A stretch of 64,000 nt of DNA. It comes from Zhongshania antarctica (lineage in GTDB: Bacteria > Pseudomonadota > Gammaproteobacteria > Pseudomonadales > Spongiibacteraceae). Shown here piece by piece: positions 25,583 through 35,230 of this stretch. Made by a program: the position numbers and the translations under genes. The notes beneath the pieces were generated by a model that did no database searches, was not told the origin of the DNA, and saw only the letters and a program-made list of their open reading frames with translations. The first letter of the stretch is position 1, and each line of letters starts with the position of its first letter. The stretch is from the NCBI RefSeq assembly GCF_014202945.1, contig NZ_JACHHW010000004.1, positions 310,001-374,000 of the forward strand, written 5' to 3'.

Positions 25583-26218
25583 GTGTCGAGTAAATATCAT
25601 GCAGACGGGGAAGGTATGAGCGCAGTTAAGCCGAAGCAGAGCCGCAAAGGAAATCGAGAGAAATTAATGAATGCAGCTCTAGAGCTCCTCGCAGAAGACC
25701 AAAGCGGTTTGGCGGGAATAAGCTTGCGTAGAATTACCAAGGCTTGCGGCCTAAGTCCGCCAGCATTTTATGGCCATTTTACGTCCATGGAAGAGCTTGG
25801 TCTGGCGCTGGTAAACGACGTTGGCAGCACCTTAAGGGCTTTGTTGAAAGAGGTGCGTGACGCTGACACAGAATCTGCCGTTGTCACCGCGTCGGTACAG
25901 GCAGCCTTTGCTTATATTAGGGGTAACGAGGCCTTATTTATTCTCATTGCGCGGGAGCGGGCAGGTAGTTCGGCCTTGATTCGCGGTGCCATTCGTAACG
26001 AGGTCCGACAAATCGTCGAAGAGATGGCCAGCGATTTTCATGAGCGCGGCCTCTTTGAGCGGTTTAGCTTGCCAGAAAAGCGCGCCGCCGTAGCAGCGAT
26101 CGTTTCCCTAGGTTTGAGCCTAATTCCAGATTTGCTCGATGTGTCTCGAGAATCATCTGCCGAGGGCGATGCAATTTTGGCGCAGTTTGAGTATCAGGTG
26201 CAGTTTATTTTGTCGTGA
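25583..26218 (+). CDS. TetR-family transcriptional regulator 3, FabR-like
   Basis: The HTH domain (REKLMNAALELLAED, GISLRRITKACGLSPPAFYGHF, SMEELGLALV) resembles FabR, the unsaturated-fatty-acid regulator, more than the other two TetR proteins here; the EELGLALV stretch after the HTH is the reason. GTG 25583 is used as start; ATG 25616 is possible but its purine-rich GGGGAAGG is only one base away, too close. It is divergent from alkB with operator-like repeats between, and followed by an enoyl-CoA hydratase gene. A role in sensing fatty acids or acyl-CoA from alkane oxidation is plausible but unproven. Confidence 0.83.
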   Translation: MSSKYHADGEGMSAVKPKQSRKGNREKLMNAALELLAEDQSGLAGISLRRITKACGLSPPAFYGHFTSMEELGLALVNDVGSTLRALLKEVRDADTESAVVTASVQAAFAYIRGNEALFILIARERAGSSALIRGAIRNEVRQIVEEMASDFHERGLFERFSLPEKRAAVAAIVSLGLSLIPDLLDVSRESSAEGDAILAQFEYQVQFILS

Positions 26219-26302
26219 TGGCATTTTATGGCATTCGCGCTACTATCTTTGAAGATTAGTATTTCGAATCTACTCGCCATATAAATTATTCACGGAGATG
26301 AA

Positions 26303-27091
26303 ATGACGCCCATAAACAAAGTAATTATAGAAGAGCGTGGCCAAGTGCTTTTGATCGGCCTTAATCGGCCAGAGAAATACAACGCCTTTGATCATGATAC
26401 TTGGCATGAGGTCGCGCGAGCCTACAAGCTTCTCGAGTCGAGCAGTAACTTACATTGCGGCCTTGTTTATGCAAATGGCAAGCATTTCACCGCAGGTTTA
26501 GATTTACCGGAATGGACTGACGTCTTTTCTTCGGGCGAATGGCCAGCGATTCCCCCTGATGAGTGCGACCCTCTGGGATTGCGCCCCGAGCATCGTTGCC
26601 GTAAACCGATTGTCATGGCAATACACGGCATTTGTTACACCATTGGGATTGAGCTTGCCCTGGGTGCCGAGGTGCGTATTTGTGGGCGAGGAACTCGCTT
26701 TGGGCAGATTGAAGTTAGGCGAGGAATCATGGCCTGCGGCGGCGCCACCGTTAGAATGGTTCAAGAGTTTGGCTACGCCAATGCCCAGCGCTACTTGCTT
26801 ACTGGTGATGAATTTGATGCCGAAACCGCGCTTAGAATAGGTATGGTGCAGGAAGTAGTTGATGACGATAAGGTGTTTGATGCCGGCTTGTCGCTGGCGA
26901 AAAATATTGCGGCTCAAGCGCCTCTGGCGGTACAGGCCAGTCTTGACTCGTCGCGCAATTATTTATTGAATGGTCTCGATGAGTGCGCAGATCTGGTTGC
27001 TCGAGAGGTGCCGTTAATGCAAAGTGAGGATGCCGCCGAAGGTGTGGCGTCGTTCAAAGAGCGGCGTCAGGCGGTATTCAAAGGTCGCTGA
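26303..27091 (+). CDS. Enoyl-CoA hydratase/isomerase family protein
   Basis: A 262-residue crotonase. The oxyanion-hole segments are GKHFTAGLD (59-67) and the GICYTIGIE helix start, and both catalytic glutamates of enoyl-CoA hydratase are in place with the right 20-residue spacing: Glu117 (in IGIELAL) and Glu137 (in GQIEV). It could therefore hydrate enoyl-CoA in beta-oxidation, though related activities are possible. GGAG lies 6 bases before the ATG. It is 84 bp after TetR gene 3 and near alkB, so it may serve oxidation of fatty acids derived from alkanes. Confidence 0.85.
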   Translation: MTPINKVIIEERGQVLLIGLNRPEKYNAFDHDTWHEVARAYKLLESSSNLHCGLVYANGKHFTAGLDLPEWTDVFSSGEWPAIPPDECDPLGLRPEHRCRKPIVMAIHGICYTIGIELALGAEVRICGRGTRFGQIEVRRGIMACGGATVRMVQEFGYANAQRYLLTGDEFDAETALRIGMVQEVVDDDKVFDAGLSLAKNIAAQAPLAVQASLDSSRNYLLNGLDECADLVAREVPLMQSEDAAEGVASFKERRQAVFKGR

Positions 27092-27150
27092 GCGCAGCGC
27101 GGGGCGCTGTGATGTTCCCTGTAACGAAATAAAAATGCACCGTTCATAAA

Positions 27151-27186
27151 AAAGCCCTGTCAGTTTGCACTGACAGGGCTTTTTTT
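27151..27186. terminator. Strong bidirectional terminator
   Basis: AAAGCCCTGTCAGT and ACTGACAGGGCTTT form a perfect 14-bp stem with loop TTGC (27151-27182), flanked by A-runs on the left and T-runs on the right. It sits between the convergent hydratase and EF-G genes and should stop transcription from both sides. Confidence 0.95.
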
Positions 27187-27200
27187 ACGGCAGGCTAAAA

Positions 27201-29291
27201 TTACTTAGCAGCAGCGGCTTTCTTTTCTTTCTCTTTGGCAATAACTGTTTCAGCTACGTTAGCTGGGCAAGCAGCGTAGTGAGAGAACTCCATTGAGAAC
27301 TGACCGCGACCAGAGGTCATGGTACGCAAGGTGCTGATATAGCCAAACATTTCTGAAAGCGGTACGTCAGATTTAATACGCACACCAGTAACGTTGGCTT
27401 CTTGACCAGAAATCATGCCGCGACGACGGTTAAGGTCACCGATAACATCACCTACGTGATCTTCTGGGCTGTAAACGTCTACCTTCATCACCGGCTCAAG
27501 CAGCTGTGGGCCGGCTTTGGGCATAGACTGGCGGAAAGCGCCTTTTGCCGCGATTTCAAACGCGATTGCCGAGGAGTCAACTGCGTGGAAACCACCGTCT
27601 ACTAGCGTTACTTCAACGTCGAGTACGGGGAAACCTGCCAGAGGACCAACACCCATCATTGAGCGGAAACCTTTCTCGATTGCGGGGAAGAATTCCTTAG
27701 GAACGTTACCGCCAACAACTTTCGAGGTGAAGGTGAAGCCAGTGTTGGCTTCGCCCGGTTTAACGATGTAGTCAATCTTACCGTACTGACCAGAACCACC
27801 AGACTGCTTCTTGTGCGTGTAGCTGTCTTCGATTTCTTTGGTGATGGTTTCACGGTAGGCAACCTGTGGCTGGCCTACAGTTAAATCAACGCCGTACGTA
27901 CGCTTAAGGATGTCGACTTTAATGTCGAGGTGCAATTCGCCCATACCTTTAAGGATGGTTTCACCTGAGTCGATATCGGTTTCAACGCGGAATGTAGGAT
28001 CTTCTGCAACCATTTTACCGATCGCAATACCCATTTTCTCGGTTGAGCCTTTGTCTTTTGGCGTAACAGAGATCGAGATAACGGGCTCTGGGAATACCAT
28101 GGCTTCAAGTGTACATGGGTGCTTAGGATCACACAGGGTGTGACCAGTTTGCACGTTCTTCATGCCCACGATTGCGATGATGTCACCGGCTTGCGCGCTG
28201 CTCAATTCGTTGCGCTCATCGGCTTGCATTTCAACCATACGGCCAACGCGTTCTGATTTACCGGTAAAGGAGTTAAGGATGGTGTCACCCTTGTTCAGCT
28301 TACCAGAGTAGATGCGTACGAAAGTCAGGGCGCCAAAACGGTCATCCATGATTTTGAACGCAAGTGCGCGGAAGGGCTCATCGGCAGAGACGATTGCGTA
28401 TTTGCCGTTGGCGTTGCCTTCTTCGTCAGTTAACGGCTGTGGGTTAACTTCAGTTGGGGTTGGCAAGTATTCAACAACCGCGTCAAGTAATAGCTGCATG
28501 CCTTTGTTTTTGAATGCAGAGCCGCAGTAAGTTGGGAAGAACGCCAATTCCAGCGTACCCTTACGGATACAGCGCTTAACGTCTTCGTCTGAAGGCATTT
28601 CGCCTTCCATGTACGCCATTAACAGGTCGTCGTCTACTTCAAGTGCAGTTTCAACCAATTGCTCACGGTACATCTCGACGTCGTCAACCATGTCGGCTGG
28701 CACATCAATGACATCATAATTTTCAGGCTGACCAGTTTCGTCCCATACATAGGCTTTACGGCTCAGCAGGTCAACAACGCCAGAAAACTGATCTTCACGA
28801 CCGATTGGCAGCGTCATGATTAATGGGTTGGCACCCAGTACTTTTTTGACTTGATCGGTAACGCGAATGAAGTCAGCGCCGATACGGTCGAGTTTGTTAA
28901 CGAAAATCAGGCGCGATACTTTAGAGTCGTTCGCGTAGCGCCAGTTGGTTTCAGACTGGGGCTCAACACCGCCAGAACCGCAGAATACGCCGATACCGCC
29001 GTCAAGAACTTTCAGTGAGCGATAAACTTCTACGGTGAAGTCAACGTGTCCCGGTGTGTCGATAACGTTGAAGCGGTGGCCTTTCCAGAAGCAACTTACC
29101 GCTGCCGACTGGATGGTAATACCGCGCTCAGCTTCCTGTTCCATAAAGTCGGTAGTTGATTCACCTTCGTGAACCTCACCCAATTTATGAATTTTACCCG
29201 TCAGCTTAAGGATACGCTCGGTGGTGGTGGTTTTACCGGCATCGACGTGGGCGAAAATACCAATATTTCTGTAAAGGGATAAATCAGTCAT
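27201..29291 (-). CDS. Elongation factor G, second type (EF-G2)
   Basis: A full-length 696-residue translational GTPase: G1 [13 protein letters not shown]2 [11 protein letters not shown]3 DTPGH, G4 NKLDR, then domains II-V ending in a Lys/Ala-rich tail. The N-terminal stretch ([35 protein letters not shown]) matches the EF-G2 paralogue of Vibrio and pseudomonads rather than the EF-G of the str operon (DGAATMDWMEQE). It is not next to ribosomal protein genes, which supports paralogue status. EF-G duplicates may be split between elongation and ribosome recycling, but which job this one does cannot be told from sequence. Confidence 0.9.
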   Translation of the reverse strand: MTDLSLYRNIGIFAHVDAGKTTTTERILKLTGKIHKLGEVHEGESTTDFMEQEAERGITIQSAAVSCFWKGHRFNVIDTPGHVDFTVEVYRSLKVLDGGIGVFCGSGGVEPQSETNWRYANDSKVSRLIFVNKLDRIGADFIRVTDQVKKVLGANPLIMTLPIGREDQFSGVVDLLSRKAYVWDETGQPENYDVIDVPADMVDDVEMYREQLVETALEVDDDLLMAYMEGEMPSDEDVKRCIRKGTLELAFFPTYCGSAFKNKGMQLLLDAVVEYLPTPTEVNPQPLTDEEGNANGKYAIVSADEPFRALAFKIMDDRFGALTFVRIYSGKLNKGDTILNSFTGKSERVGRMVEMQADERNELSSAQAGDIIAIVGMKNVQTGHTLCDPKHPCTLEAMVFPEPVISISVTPKDKGSTEKMGIAIGKMVAEDPTFRVETDIDSGETILKGMGELHLDIKVDILKRTYGVDLTVGQPQVAYRETITKEIEDSYTHKKQSGGSGQYGKIDYIVKPGEANTGFTFTSKVVGGNVPKEFFPAIEKGFRSMMGVGPLAGFPVLDVEVTLVDGGFHAVDSSAIAFEIAAKGAFRQSMPKAGPQLLEPVMKVDVYSPEDHVGDVIGDLNRRRGMISGQEANVTGVRIKSDVPLSEMFGYISTLRTMTSGRGQFSMEFSHYAACPANVAETVIAKEKEKKAAAAK

Positions 29292-29402
29292 GGCGCTCTC
29301 TGTAAGCTGGGTTGAAAATAGGGCGCTAATATACAGGATATTGAGCGGGTTTGCCCCTATAAATGAGTTTGTCTAAATTATTTAGGTGAAATTAGACGAG
29401 TT

Positions 29403-30458
29403 TTAACGCTCGTCAGTTTGATTTTGGGCCATTAGGGCCTGTAATTGCTTTTCTAACTGCCGAATCCGGCTCGACATATCGTCGAGCTGGGTGTAGCGCA
29501 CGGAGTTTCTGCGCCATTTTTTAACGTCTTGCTGCGGTGGTGCTGAAGCAAAAACGCCTGGCTCGGTATTGCCCTTGGTGACAATAGTGCCACCGTGAAA
29601 ATGGGTGTTATTAGCAATCGTAATATGACCATTGATGGCCACGGCGCCCGCTACTGTACAGCCTTCACCAAGGGTCGCGCTACCGGCGATACCGACGCAG
29701 CCAGCAATGGCTGAGCCTTTACCGATTTTAACGTTGTGGGCGATGTGAACGAGGTTGTCGATGATGACGTTATCGCCGATGACGGTGTCGCCAAGCGCGC
29801 CACGGTCTATCGAGCAATTTGAGCCAATTTCAACATTGTCGCCGATGACAACGGCGCCAAGCTGGTGAATTTTTTCCCAGCCGCCGCGCACCGGCGCAAA
29901 ACCAAAACCATCTGAACCAAGAACGGTGCCGCTGTGAACAATGCAGTTTTTACCTAGCGCAACGCCGTGGTAAATGACGGCGTTTGGATGAATCAGCGTA
30001 TTGTCACCAATGCTGGCACGATCACCAACAACGACGCCCGGATACAGCTTGGCGCCTGCGCCAATGGTGGCGTTTTCACCAATCACGCAATTGGCGCCAA
30101 TCGCAGCACTGGCGTCAATCTTGGCGCTGGCCGCAATCACGGCCGAGGGGTGTGCACCTGAAGCCAACACAGATAAGGATTCAAAGAGGGCTGAAACTTT
30201 TGCATACGCCAAATAGGTGTTTTTAACGATGAGTTTATTACCGCTGTATTTGTCGGCAAAGTCACAGCTTAAAATGACGGCGCCAGATTTACACTGGGCA
30301 AGATATTGGGCGTAGGACTCTTGATTGATAAACGATAGCTCGGCGCTGTTTGCTGTTTGTAAGTCTGCTATGCCGGAAATGATGTGGTTTGCATCACCCA
30401 CGAGTTCGGCGTCGAGATACTCTGCCAATTCTGCCAAGCTTTTTTTAATATTGCCCAT
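29403..30458 (-). CDS. lpxD: UDP-3-O-acylglucosamine N-acyltransferase, free-standing copy
   Basis: LpxD adds the second 3-hydroxyacyl chain in lipid A synthesis. The N-terminal uridine-binding domain (about 1-100) is followed by a long left-handed beta-helix of hexapeptide repeats and a C-terminal helix (MSSRIRQLEKQLQALM). The catalytic His is His241 in HIAHNVKIG. The 351-residue length is normal. The usual lpxD sits in the bamA-skp-lpxD-fabZ-lpxA cluster; here it is alone, 111 bp upstream of the EF-G2 gene, so it is either a second copy or a moved one. GAGA lies 5 bases before the ATG. Confidence 0.92.
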   Translation of the reverse strand: MGNIKKSLAELAEYLDAELVGDANHIISGIADLQTANSAELSFINQESYAQYLAQCKSGAVILSCDFADKYSGNKLIVKNTYLAYAKVSALFESLSVLASGAHPSAVIAASAKIDASAAIGANCVIGENATIGAGAKLYPGVVVGDRASIGDNTLIHPNAVIYHGVALGKNCIVHSGTVLGSDGFGFAPVRGGWEKIHQLGAVVIGDNVEIGSNCSIDRGALGDTVIGDNVIIDNLVHIAHNVKIGKGSAIAGCVGIAGSATLGEGCTVAGAVAINGHITIANNTHFHGGTIVTKGNTEPGVFASAPPQQDVKKWRRNSVRYTQLDDMSSRIRQLEKQLQALMAQNQTDER

Positions 30459-30674
30459 GATTCTCTCGCTGTCGGTATACAGTTTGTGGGTTTTTAAGAT
30501 GGGTCGAATACAGGAGTGAAAGCCGAAATTGCAGTGACAAACCGCTCAAAATTTGGGCAATTCTTCCGCTGGGTAAAAGGCTTACCAAGGCGTCGACATC
30601 GTGAGGCACTATTGTAAACACTGAGATCGCTTTTACATTGATTTTTTTAGGGAAAATTTGCTGTGGCCATGTAC

Positions 30675-30703
30675 TAAGAACACCGCTCTCGTCCTGAGCG
30701 GTG
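30675..30703 (-). terminator. Probable terminator after the LVIVD lipoprotein gene
   Basis: CACCGCTC (30681-30688) and GAGCGGTG (30696-30703) form a perfect 8-bp stem with a 7-base loop, followed on the minus strand by TTCTTAG. It lies 19 bp past the gene's stop. The T-run is short, so strength is uncertain. Confidence 0.65.
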
Positions 30704-30721
30704 CTTTCTCCTTGCGGTGGC

Positions 30722-32152
30722 TTACCACACTCCATTCGTGACACGAATCGCATAGAAGCCGCTGTAGCCATCGGTATACCAAATTTCTTTGCGCTCAGGG
30801 ACAAAAGCAGGACGGGACATCGCCCAGTTACTGGCTGGCGCGGGTACGGTGAGGACCCGAGGTTGAACGGGGGCATTGTAATACGCAATTTCTTTCGGCT
30901 TTTCTGGGTTGCGAATATCAAATATCCGTAGACCAGAAAGAATCATGCTGCAAGCGGCGATGTCGGGGTTGACTCGGCTTGGCACTGAACAGTAGTGCCC
31001 AGCATAACCACCGGTGGGGTTAAAGGCGCCGGGATCGTTGGCAATGGTGTCGCGATTTTCAGGCTCGTGTACCGCTAAGCGTAGATCAGATACGACCCGT
31101 GGTTGAGTCTCATCAGTAATATCAATAATACGGCCTGCGCCGACAAATTTGCCGTGGGAGGTGACTGAGGCGTTGTTGCCGGGCTCGTTGCTTGAGTATT
31201 CGTCAATTTCCAGCAGGTAGGCTTTGCCATTGCGGGTAAAGGGCATGGCATTTTGGGGGATGGTTTGATTGTCCCACGAGATCTGAGCAATTTCGTACAC
31301 TTGGGGGCTGGCTTTGCGCGCTTGGATTTCTGAGACATCTAAAATTAATACCCCGAAGCCATTGCCCGATGCGAGATAGGCGCGGTTGCCGTCATCACTT
31401 AGTGATAAACCATGAGAAGTGTAGTTGCCGGTCCATAGATGCTTGGGGAGGGCTGGATCTGAAATATCCACTGCCGTCAGGGTTGGCGTTCCCGGTGACG
31501 ATGAGTAAAAGGTCTTGCCGTCGGGCGCCATACCGCTTTCATGGCCTAGCACGCCAAGCGGTGCAGATGATTTTAAGACTGGGTTGCGGCAGTCTTCCGA
31601 AACGTCATAAACATCGACTATACCAGGGTAAAAAGCGGGGTTGCCCATTACCGCAGCAAGAATACCTGCCTGCTGCGACACCACCACAGACTCGTGGGGA
31701 GAGAGCATCGCCGGTGTTACCAGGCGCGCCGTCATAAGTGGGTTCGTCGGGTCGCTCATGTCCAGCACGTTTACGCCAGCATTCATATCAAGCAAATTGC
31801 TTGGAAAAAGCAGAGTGCTATCGTAATAAGCGCATTCGCGGCCGGTTTTGTCGACATAGCGCTCGACCTTAAAACCGCCAACGGTGCCTACTGCATTGGC
31901 GGTAAAATACGATCCCGCTAGCTCTGTGTTACAGCTAAAGCCAAGTTCGGCAAGGCCGGCGTCATGATCGGCCTGGGACACGCGGCCCTGCATGCCGGTT
32001 TCGGGGCGAGAGCCGGGGCCGCATTCGGCGCGGGGTGTACTCGGCCCGTCGACAAGCGGTGCTTGAGTAGGTGCGGAGCTATTGTTTGAATTGCAGGCTA
32101 AAAGCCCGCTTGCAGCTATGAGTATTAGACTTATATAAATACTGCGTTTCAT
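30722..32152 (-). CDS. LVIVD-repeat beta-propeller lipoprotein
   Basis: The start at ATG 32152 is fixed by the lipoprotein signal (MKRSIYISLILIAASG, lipobox LLAC) and a GAGGA ribosome site 8 bases upstream; upstream in-frame codons lack both. The body holds at least six LVIVD-type repeats, each with a core such as VLDMSDPTNP, VYDVSED, AVDISDPALP, ILDVSE, IIDITDETQP and IFDIRNPEKP, which should fold as a beta propeller on the cell surface or in the periplasm. The enzymatic or binding role of such proteins is generally unknown. It is 52 bp downstream of the DUF305 gene in the same operon. Confidence 0.82.
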   Translation of the reverse strand: MKRSIYISLILIAASGLLACNSNNSSAPTQAPLVDGPSTPRAECGPGSRPETGMQGRVSQADHDAGLAELGFSCNTELAGSYFTANAVGTVGGFKVERYVDKTGRECAYYDSTLLFPSNLLDMNAGVNVLDMSDPTNPLMTARLVTPAMLSPHESVVVSQQAGILAAVMGNPAFYPGIVDVYDVSEDCRNPVLKSSAPLGVLGHESGMAPDGKTFYSSSPGTPTLTAVDISDPALPKHLWTGNYTSHGLSLSDDGNRAYLASGNGFGVLILDVSEIQARKASPQVYEIAQISWDNQTIPQNAMPFTRNGKAYLLEIDEYSSNEPGNNASVTSHGKFVGAGRIIDITDETQPRVVSDLRLAVHEPENRDTIANDPGAFNPTGGYAGHYCSVPSRVNPDIAACSMILSGLRIFDIRNPEKPKEIAYYNAPVQPRVLTVPAPASNWAMSRPAFVPERKEIWYTDGYSGFYAIRVTNGVW

Positions 32153-32204
32153 GATTAAGATCCTCATCGTACTTAGCGAATATAGTGGCAAAATTGTGGC
32201 CGGT

Positions 32205-32867
32205 TTAGTCTGTTGCCGGCGCAGAAATCGCGGCAAGTATTGTTTGTATCTGGTGGATTTCTTGCGATTGATCTAGGGTCATTTGTGCCGCAATTTTGCG
32301 AACGACGGCCAGTTTGGCTTGCGACGCTGCAAATTGCGCCATGGGTATGCCGCCCTGGTGATGGTTTAGCATTAAACGTAAAAATAACGCGTCTCTTGCC
32401 CGGCCGTCTAAGCGTTGCAACTGCATAAGTTCTTCACTGCTCGCTATTCCCGGCATGCCGGCCGCAGATTTACCACAGGCAATTAAGTATTGATTGAGTT
32501 GCTCGTCTAAAGGCTGCTTGCCAAGCAACATCCAGGTCATTTCTTGTGTAGGCGGCAGAAGTGCTTGATTCCAGAGCCGAAGCCAACCTTGCATTTGGCC
32601 CAGCTCAAGCATTTGCTTGCTCGCAATTGACTGCGCCAATGCGGCCAAACCCGTGGGGCGGCCGTCTAATAATAATTGCGCGATGGCGATAGCTTGGCGG
32701 TGATGAAAACTCATTGACTGGCTGAAGCCGATATCAATTTCACTGGGTTGTAATACCTTGAGCTGCGTCCGGGCGTGCTGCAATTCCCGATATTGGACGC
32801 CCGCAGCAAGACCAAAGGTCAGCGCAAGTGCGAGGCCAATGCCGTAGCTCAGTCTTCGTAGGTTCAA
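32205..32867 (-). CDS. DUF305 family protein, membrane-anchored or exported
   Basis: An N-terminal hydrophobic stretch (YGIGLALALTFGLAAGV) is followed by two DUF305 motifs: FSQSMSFHHRQAIAIAQ and FLRLMLNHHQGGIPMA. Each pairs two His with nearby Met residues, a ferritin-like helical pattern often linked to metal handling, though the function of the family is not firmly known. At 220 residues it is a normal full-length member. It heads the operon with the LVIVD lipoprotein; no copper resistance gene is visible next to it. Confidence 0.85.
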   Translation of the reverse strand: MNLRRLSYGIGLALALTFGLAAGVQYRELQHARTQLKVLQPSEIDIGFSQSMSFHHRQAIAIAQLLLDGRPTGLAALAQSIASKQMLELGQMQGWLRLWNQALLPPTQEMTWMLLGKQPLDEQLNQYLIACGKSAAGMPGIASSEELMQLQRLDGRARDALFLRLMLNHHQGGIPMAQFAASQAKLAVVRKIAAQMTLDQSQEIHQIQTILAAISAPATD

Positions 32868-33064
32868 CGTAATTCCGACATTTTAAAGTGGATGGCCTAG
32901 GGCTTATTGTTAGTGTTTTAACGTTGGCGCTAGGAATAATAGCAAATGTGAGATCTGAAAACATCGAGTTAGTTAATCTGCTGTAACTGCCGCAGGGAAT
33001 GGCGTGTGTTGACGGGCGTCGCAGCGACAGCGTTCATCGCCTCCTATCCTTTATCGCGGCGCCG

Positions 33065-35095
33065 TCAATACGGCCCCGATTGCGTGGTGGGGTCACCCCA
33101 TATTCCGCCCCACATAGCGTCTCCTGACAAGAAATAAACTGCGTTGCCGTCTAGAACGGATCTGTTTTGGCCTCCGTACCAAGTCGCATTGGGCGCTGGG
33201 CTGGCAATGATGCTGCCAACGATGTCGACACTCGCGGTGCTAGGCATGCTTTTAGCATTGATTTCTAAGAGATATAGGCGATTTTCGCTGCTATAGCTGT
33301 TGTCTGGGTTTTGATAATTGGAGTGCACTGGGACGGCCAGACGGTCGGGGCCGGTATTACTCGGCAGGTAGGTGAAGGCGTGCCGGTTATACTGGGCTTC
33401 GGAATAATTCCAGCCGCCGTCAACGCCAAGCAGCACACTATTAAGTTCTTGTGGCTGGGTGATGTCGGCGATATTAAATAGGCTCAACTTTATGCTTTGT
33501 TGTTGAGGCCCGCCGCGGCCGAGTCCTAATAATAAGTCATTGCTGACCGGGTGGAGAAAGTCTGAGACGCCGGGAATCTCGAGTTTGCCTGCAATATAGG
33601 GATCTGCCGGATCGCTGAGATCAATGATATATAAGGGGTCGATTTGTTCAAACGTAACGAAGTAGGCGCGCTCGTCGATAAAACGAACGCCATAGAGGGC
33701 CTCATTGGCTTTGCCGATTTCTTGAGGACGCCGAGCGTTTGGCAGGCTAGCCACAAGCTCCAAGGTCTTAGACTGCGAGGCTTCACCTAATATACTGAGC
33801 TGGTGGTCGCGAAGATCCTCGTTGTCATGGGTGAATACCGTGGTAACGATACGGAGCAGGCCATTGCGCTCAGACATTCTGAAATCGCTTTGCCCCGGCC
33901 CCCACAATTGGCCGGCAATGTCGGCGGAACCACGGTATTCTGGCCTGCCGAGAGTGAGTTTGAATTTATGAATACGGGTACTTTCGCCTTTGTCGCTATA
34001 ACGATATTGGCTGAGGTAAAGGGCTTCTTGAGAAATATAAAGCCCGCTGCTTTCTTCGTTGAAACACACCGATTCTGCCGTGCCAGGTGAGGTGAGGGGG
34101 ATTGCGGTAACGCTAGTATAAACCGGGTATGCGTAGGTCTGGTCTTGATCGTCGCGGCTAAGTAGACAGTTTTGTGGCGTAAACAGCAGTCTGGATTCGC
34201 CATTAATCGTCAACACCGGAATCAGGTCTTGAGGCTGAATTGCTGCCAATTTCTGGGCATTGGCATCGGCCTCGTTTTGATTGCTTGGGTAGTAGTAAAT
34301 ATTCTCGAATTGGGGGCTGTGGCGACTGATGATATAGAGGGTGTCGCCAATGCGGCGGCTGTCCACTAAACCGCCTTCAATACCAATATCCCACTTTAGC
34401 GCGGGCGCGGTGATGGTTGTGGTGTCGTAAATTTTAATACTTAAGTTCTGCTGCAGCCAACTGCCAATCCCCAGCCATTGGCGGCCATAGGGGCCGTAAT
34501 ATTGGGTGCTGCCAATACTGATCAGTTGCGGGCCACTAATATACAAGCCCTGCACGTATTCACCTTCTTGCAGTGGAATAGTGGCCACCTCCATCGCGCT
34601 GGCCGTATCTGGCTTGGTGCTCAGTATGCGAATGCCGCCAGATTGATCCGGCGAGGGCGGGGCAAAACTGCTGGCTTCGGCGGTAGTCGCGCGCTGGGCT
34701 ATAAAACAGCAGCGGGCTTGTAATGTTGGTGCGATGTAAAGATGGTCGCCGTCGTACTTTAATACATCAAATTCGTCTACATCGGACTCAAGGGTATAGG
34801 TGGTGCTGTAGCTGCCATTGCTATCTGTAGCGCCTCCTGCCTCGGCAGCAACGGGCTGCATGGTGCTATTCTGCTGCTTATTACTGGACGTCGGGCGAAT
34901 ATATGCCGCGCGAAATTGACTGACAAACTCCTCATTACTGACAATGCTGCGCAGTAAACCCGCGTCATCAGAGGTTGTTGTATTCGGAGGGCTATTGGTG
35001 CTGCCGCCACCACAGGCTGATAGCGTCAGTAGCGCGAATAATAAGGCGGTTGCGCTGTTGTGCGGCCGGGGGAAGTTCAATCTTAATCTCACCAT
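33065..35095 (-). CDS. Secreted beta-propeller domain lipoprotein
   Basis: The N-terminal signal ends with lipobox LSAC followed by GGGS. The rest resembles the C-terminal beta-propeller domain proteins (Pfam Beta_propel): ESDVDEFDVLKYDGDHLYIAP, LVDSRRIGDTLYIISRH, LYIIDLSDPADPYIAGKLEI, DLLLGLGRGG. I chose ATG 35095, with GAG six bases upstream; ATG 35101 is also possible. Function is unknown. It is 197 bp from the DUF305 gene on the same strand, and all three neighbouring genes encode exported proteins, two of them propellers, so a joint surface role is possible. Confidence 0.8.
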   Translation of the reverse strand: MVRLRLNFPRPHNSATALLFALLTLSACGGGSTNSPPNTTTSDDAGLLRSIVSNEEFVSQFRAAYIRPTSSNKQQNSTMQPVAAEAGGATDSNGSYSTTYTLESDVDEFDVLKYDGDHLYIAPTLQARCCFIAQRATTAEASSFAPPSPDQSGGIRILSTKPDTASAMEVATIPLQEGEYVQGLYISGPQLISIGSTQYYGPYGRQWLGIGSWLQQNLSIKIYDTTTITAPALKWDIGIEGGLVDSRRIGDTLYIISRHSPQFENIYYYPSNQNEADANAQKLAAIQPQDLIPVLTINGESRLLFTPQNCLLSRDDQDQTYAYPVYTSVTAIPLTSPGTAESVCFNEESSGLYISQEALYLSQYRYSDKGESTRIHKFKLTLGRPEYRGSADIAGQLWGPGQSDFRMSERNGLLRIVTTVFTHDNEDLRDHQLSILGEASQSKTLELVASLPNARRPQEIGKANEALYGVRFIDERAYFVTFEQIDPLYIIDLSDPADPYIAGKLEIPGVSDFLHPVSNDLLLGLGRGGPQQQSIKLSLFNIADITQPQELNSVLLGVDGGWNYSEAQYNRHAFTYLPSNTGPDRLAVPVHSNYQNPDNSYSSENRLYLLEINAKSMPSTASVDIVGSIIASPAPNATWYGGQNRSVLDGNAVYFLSGDAMWGGIWGDPTTQSGPY

Positions 35096-35230
35096 GTTCA
35101 TCTCTTTATTCGCGAGAAGGATGAAAGGAGCTGCATAAAGTCTGGGCCCGCGCTGCGCTGGCTGTCAAGGAGGCTTTTCGTGCGGCCTTGGTATGGGTTA
35201 AGCTGATGAAAATCAATCAGTAGCCTTGCA

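Noticed and set aside
30445-30921. 158-codon minus-strand frame spanning the lpxD-LVIVD gap
   Set aside because: It runs out of frame through the end of the LVIVD gene and the terminator hairpin, and its composition does not look like a real protein.
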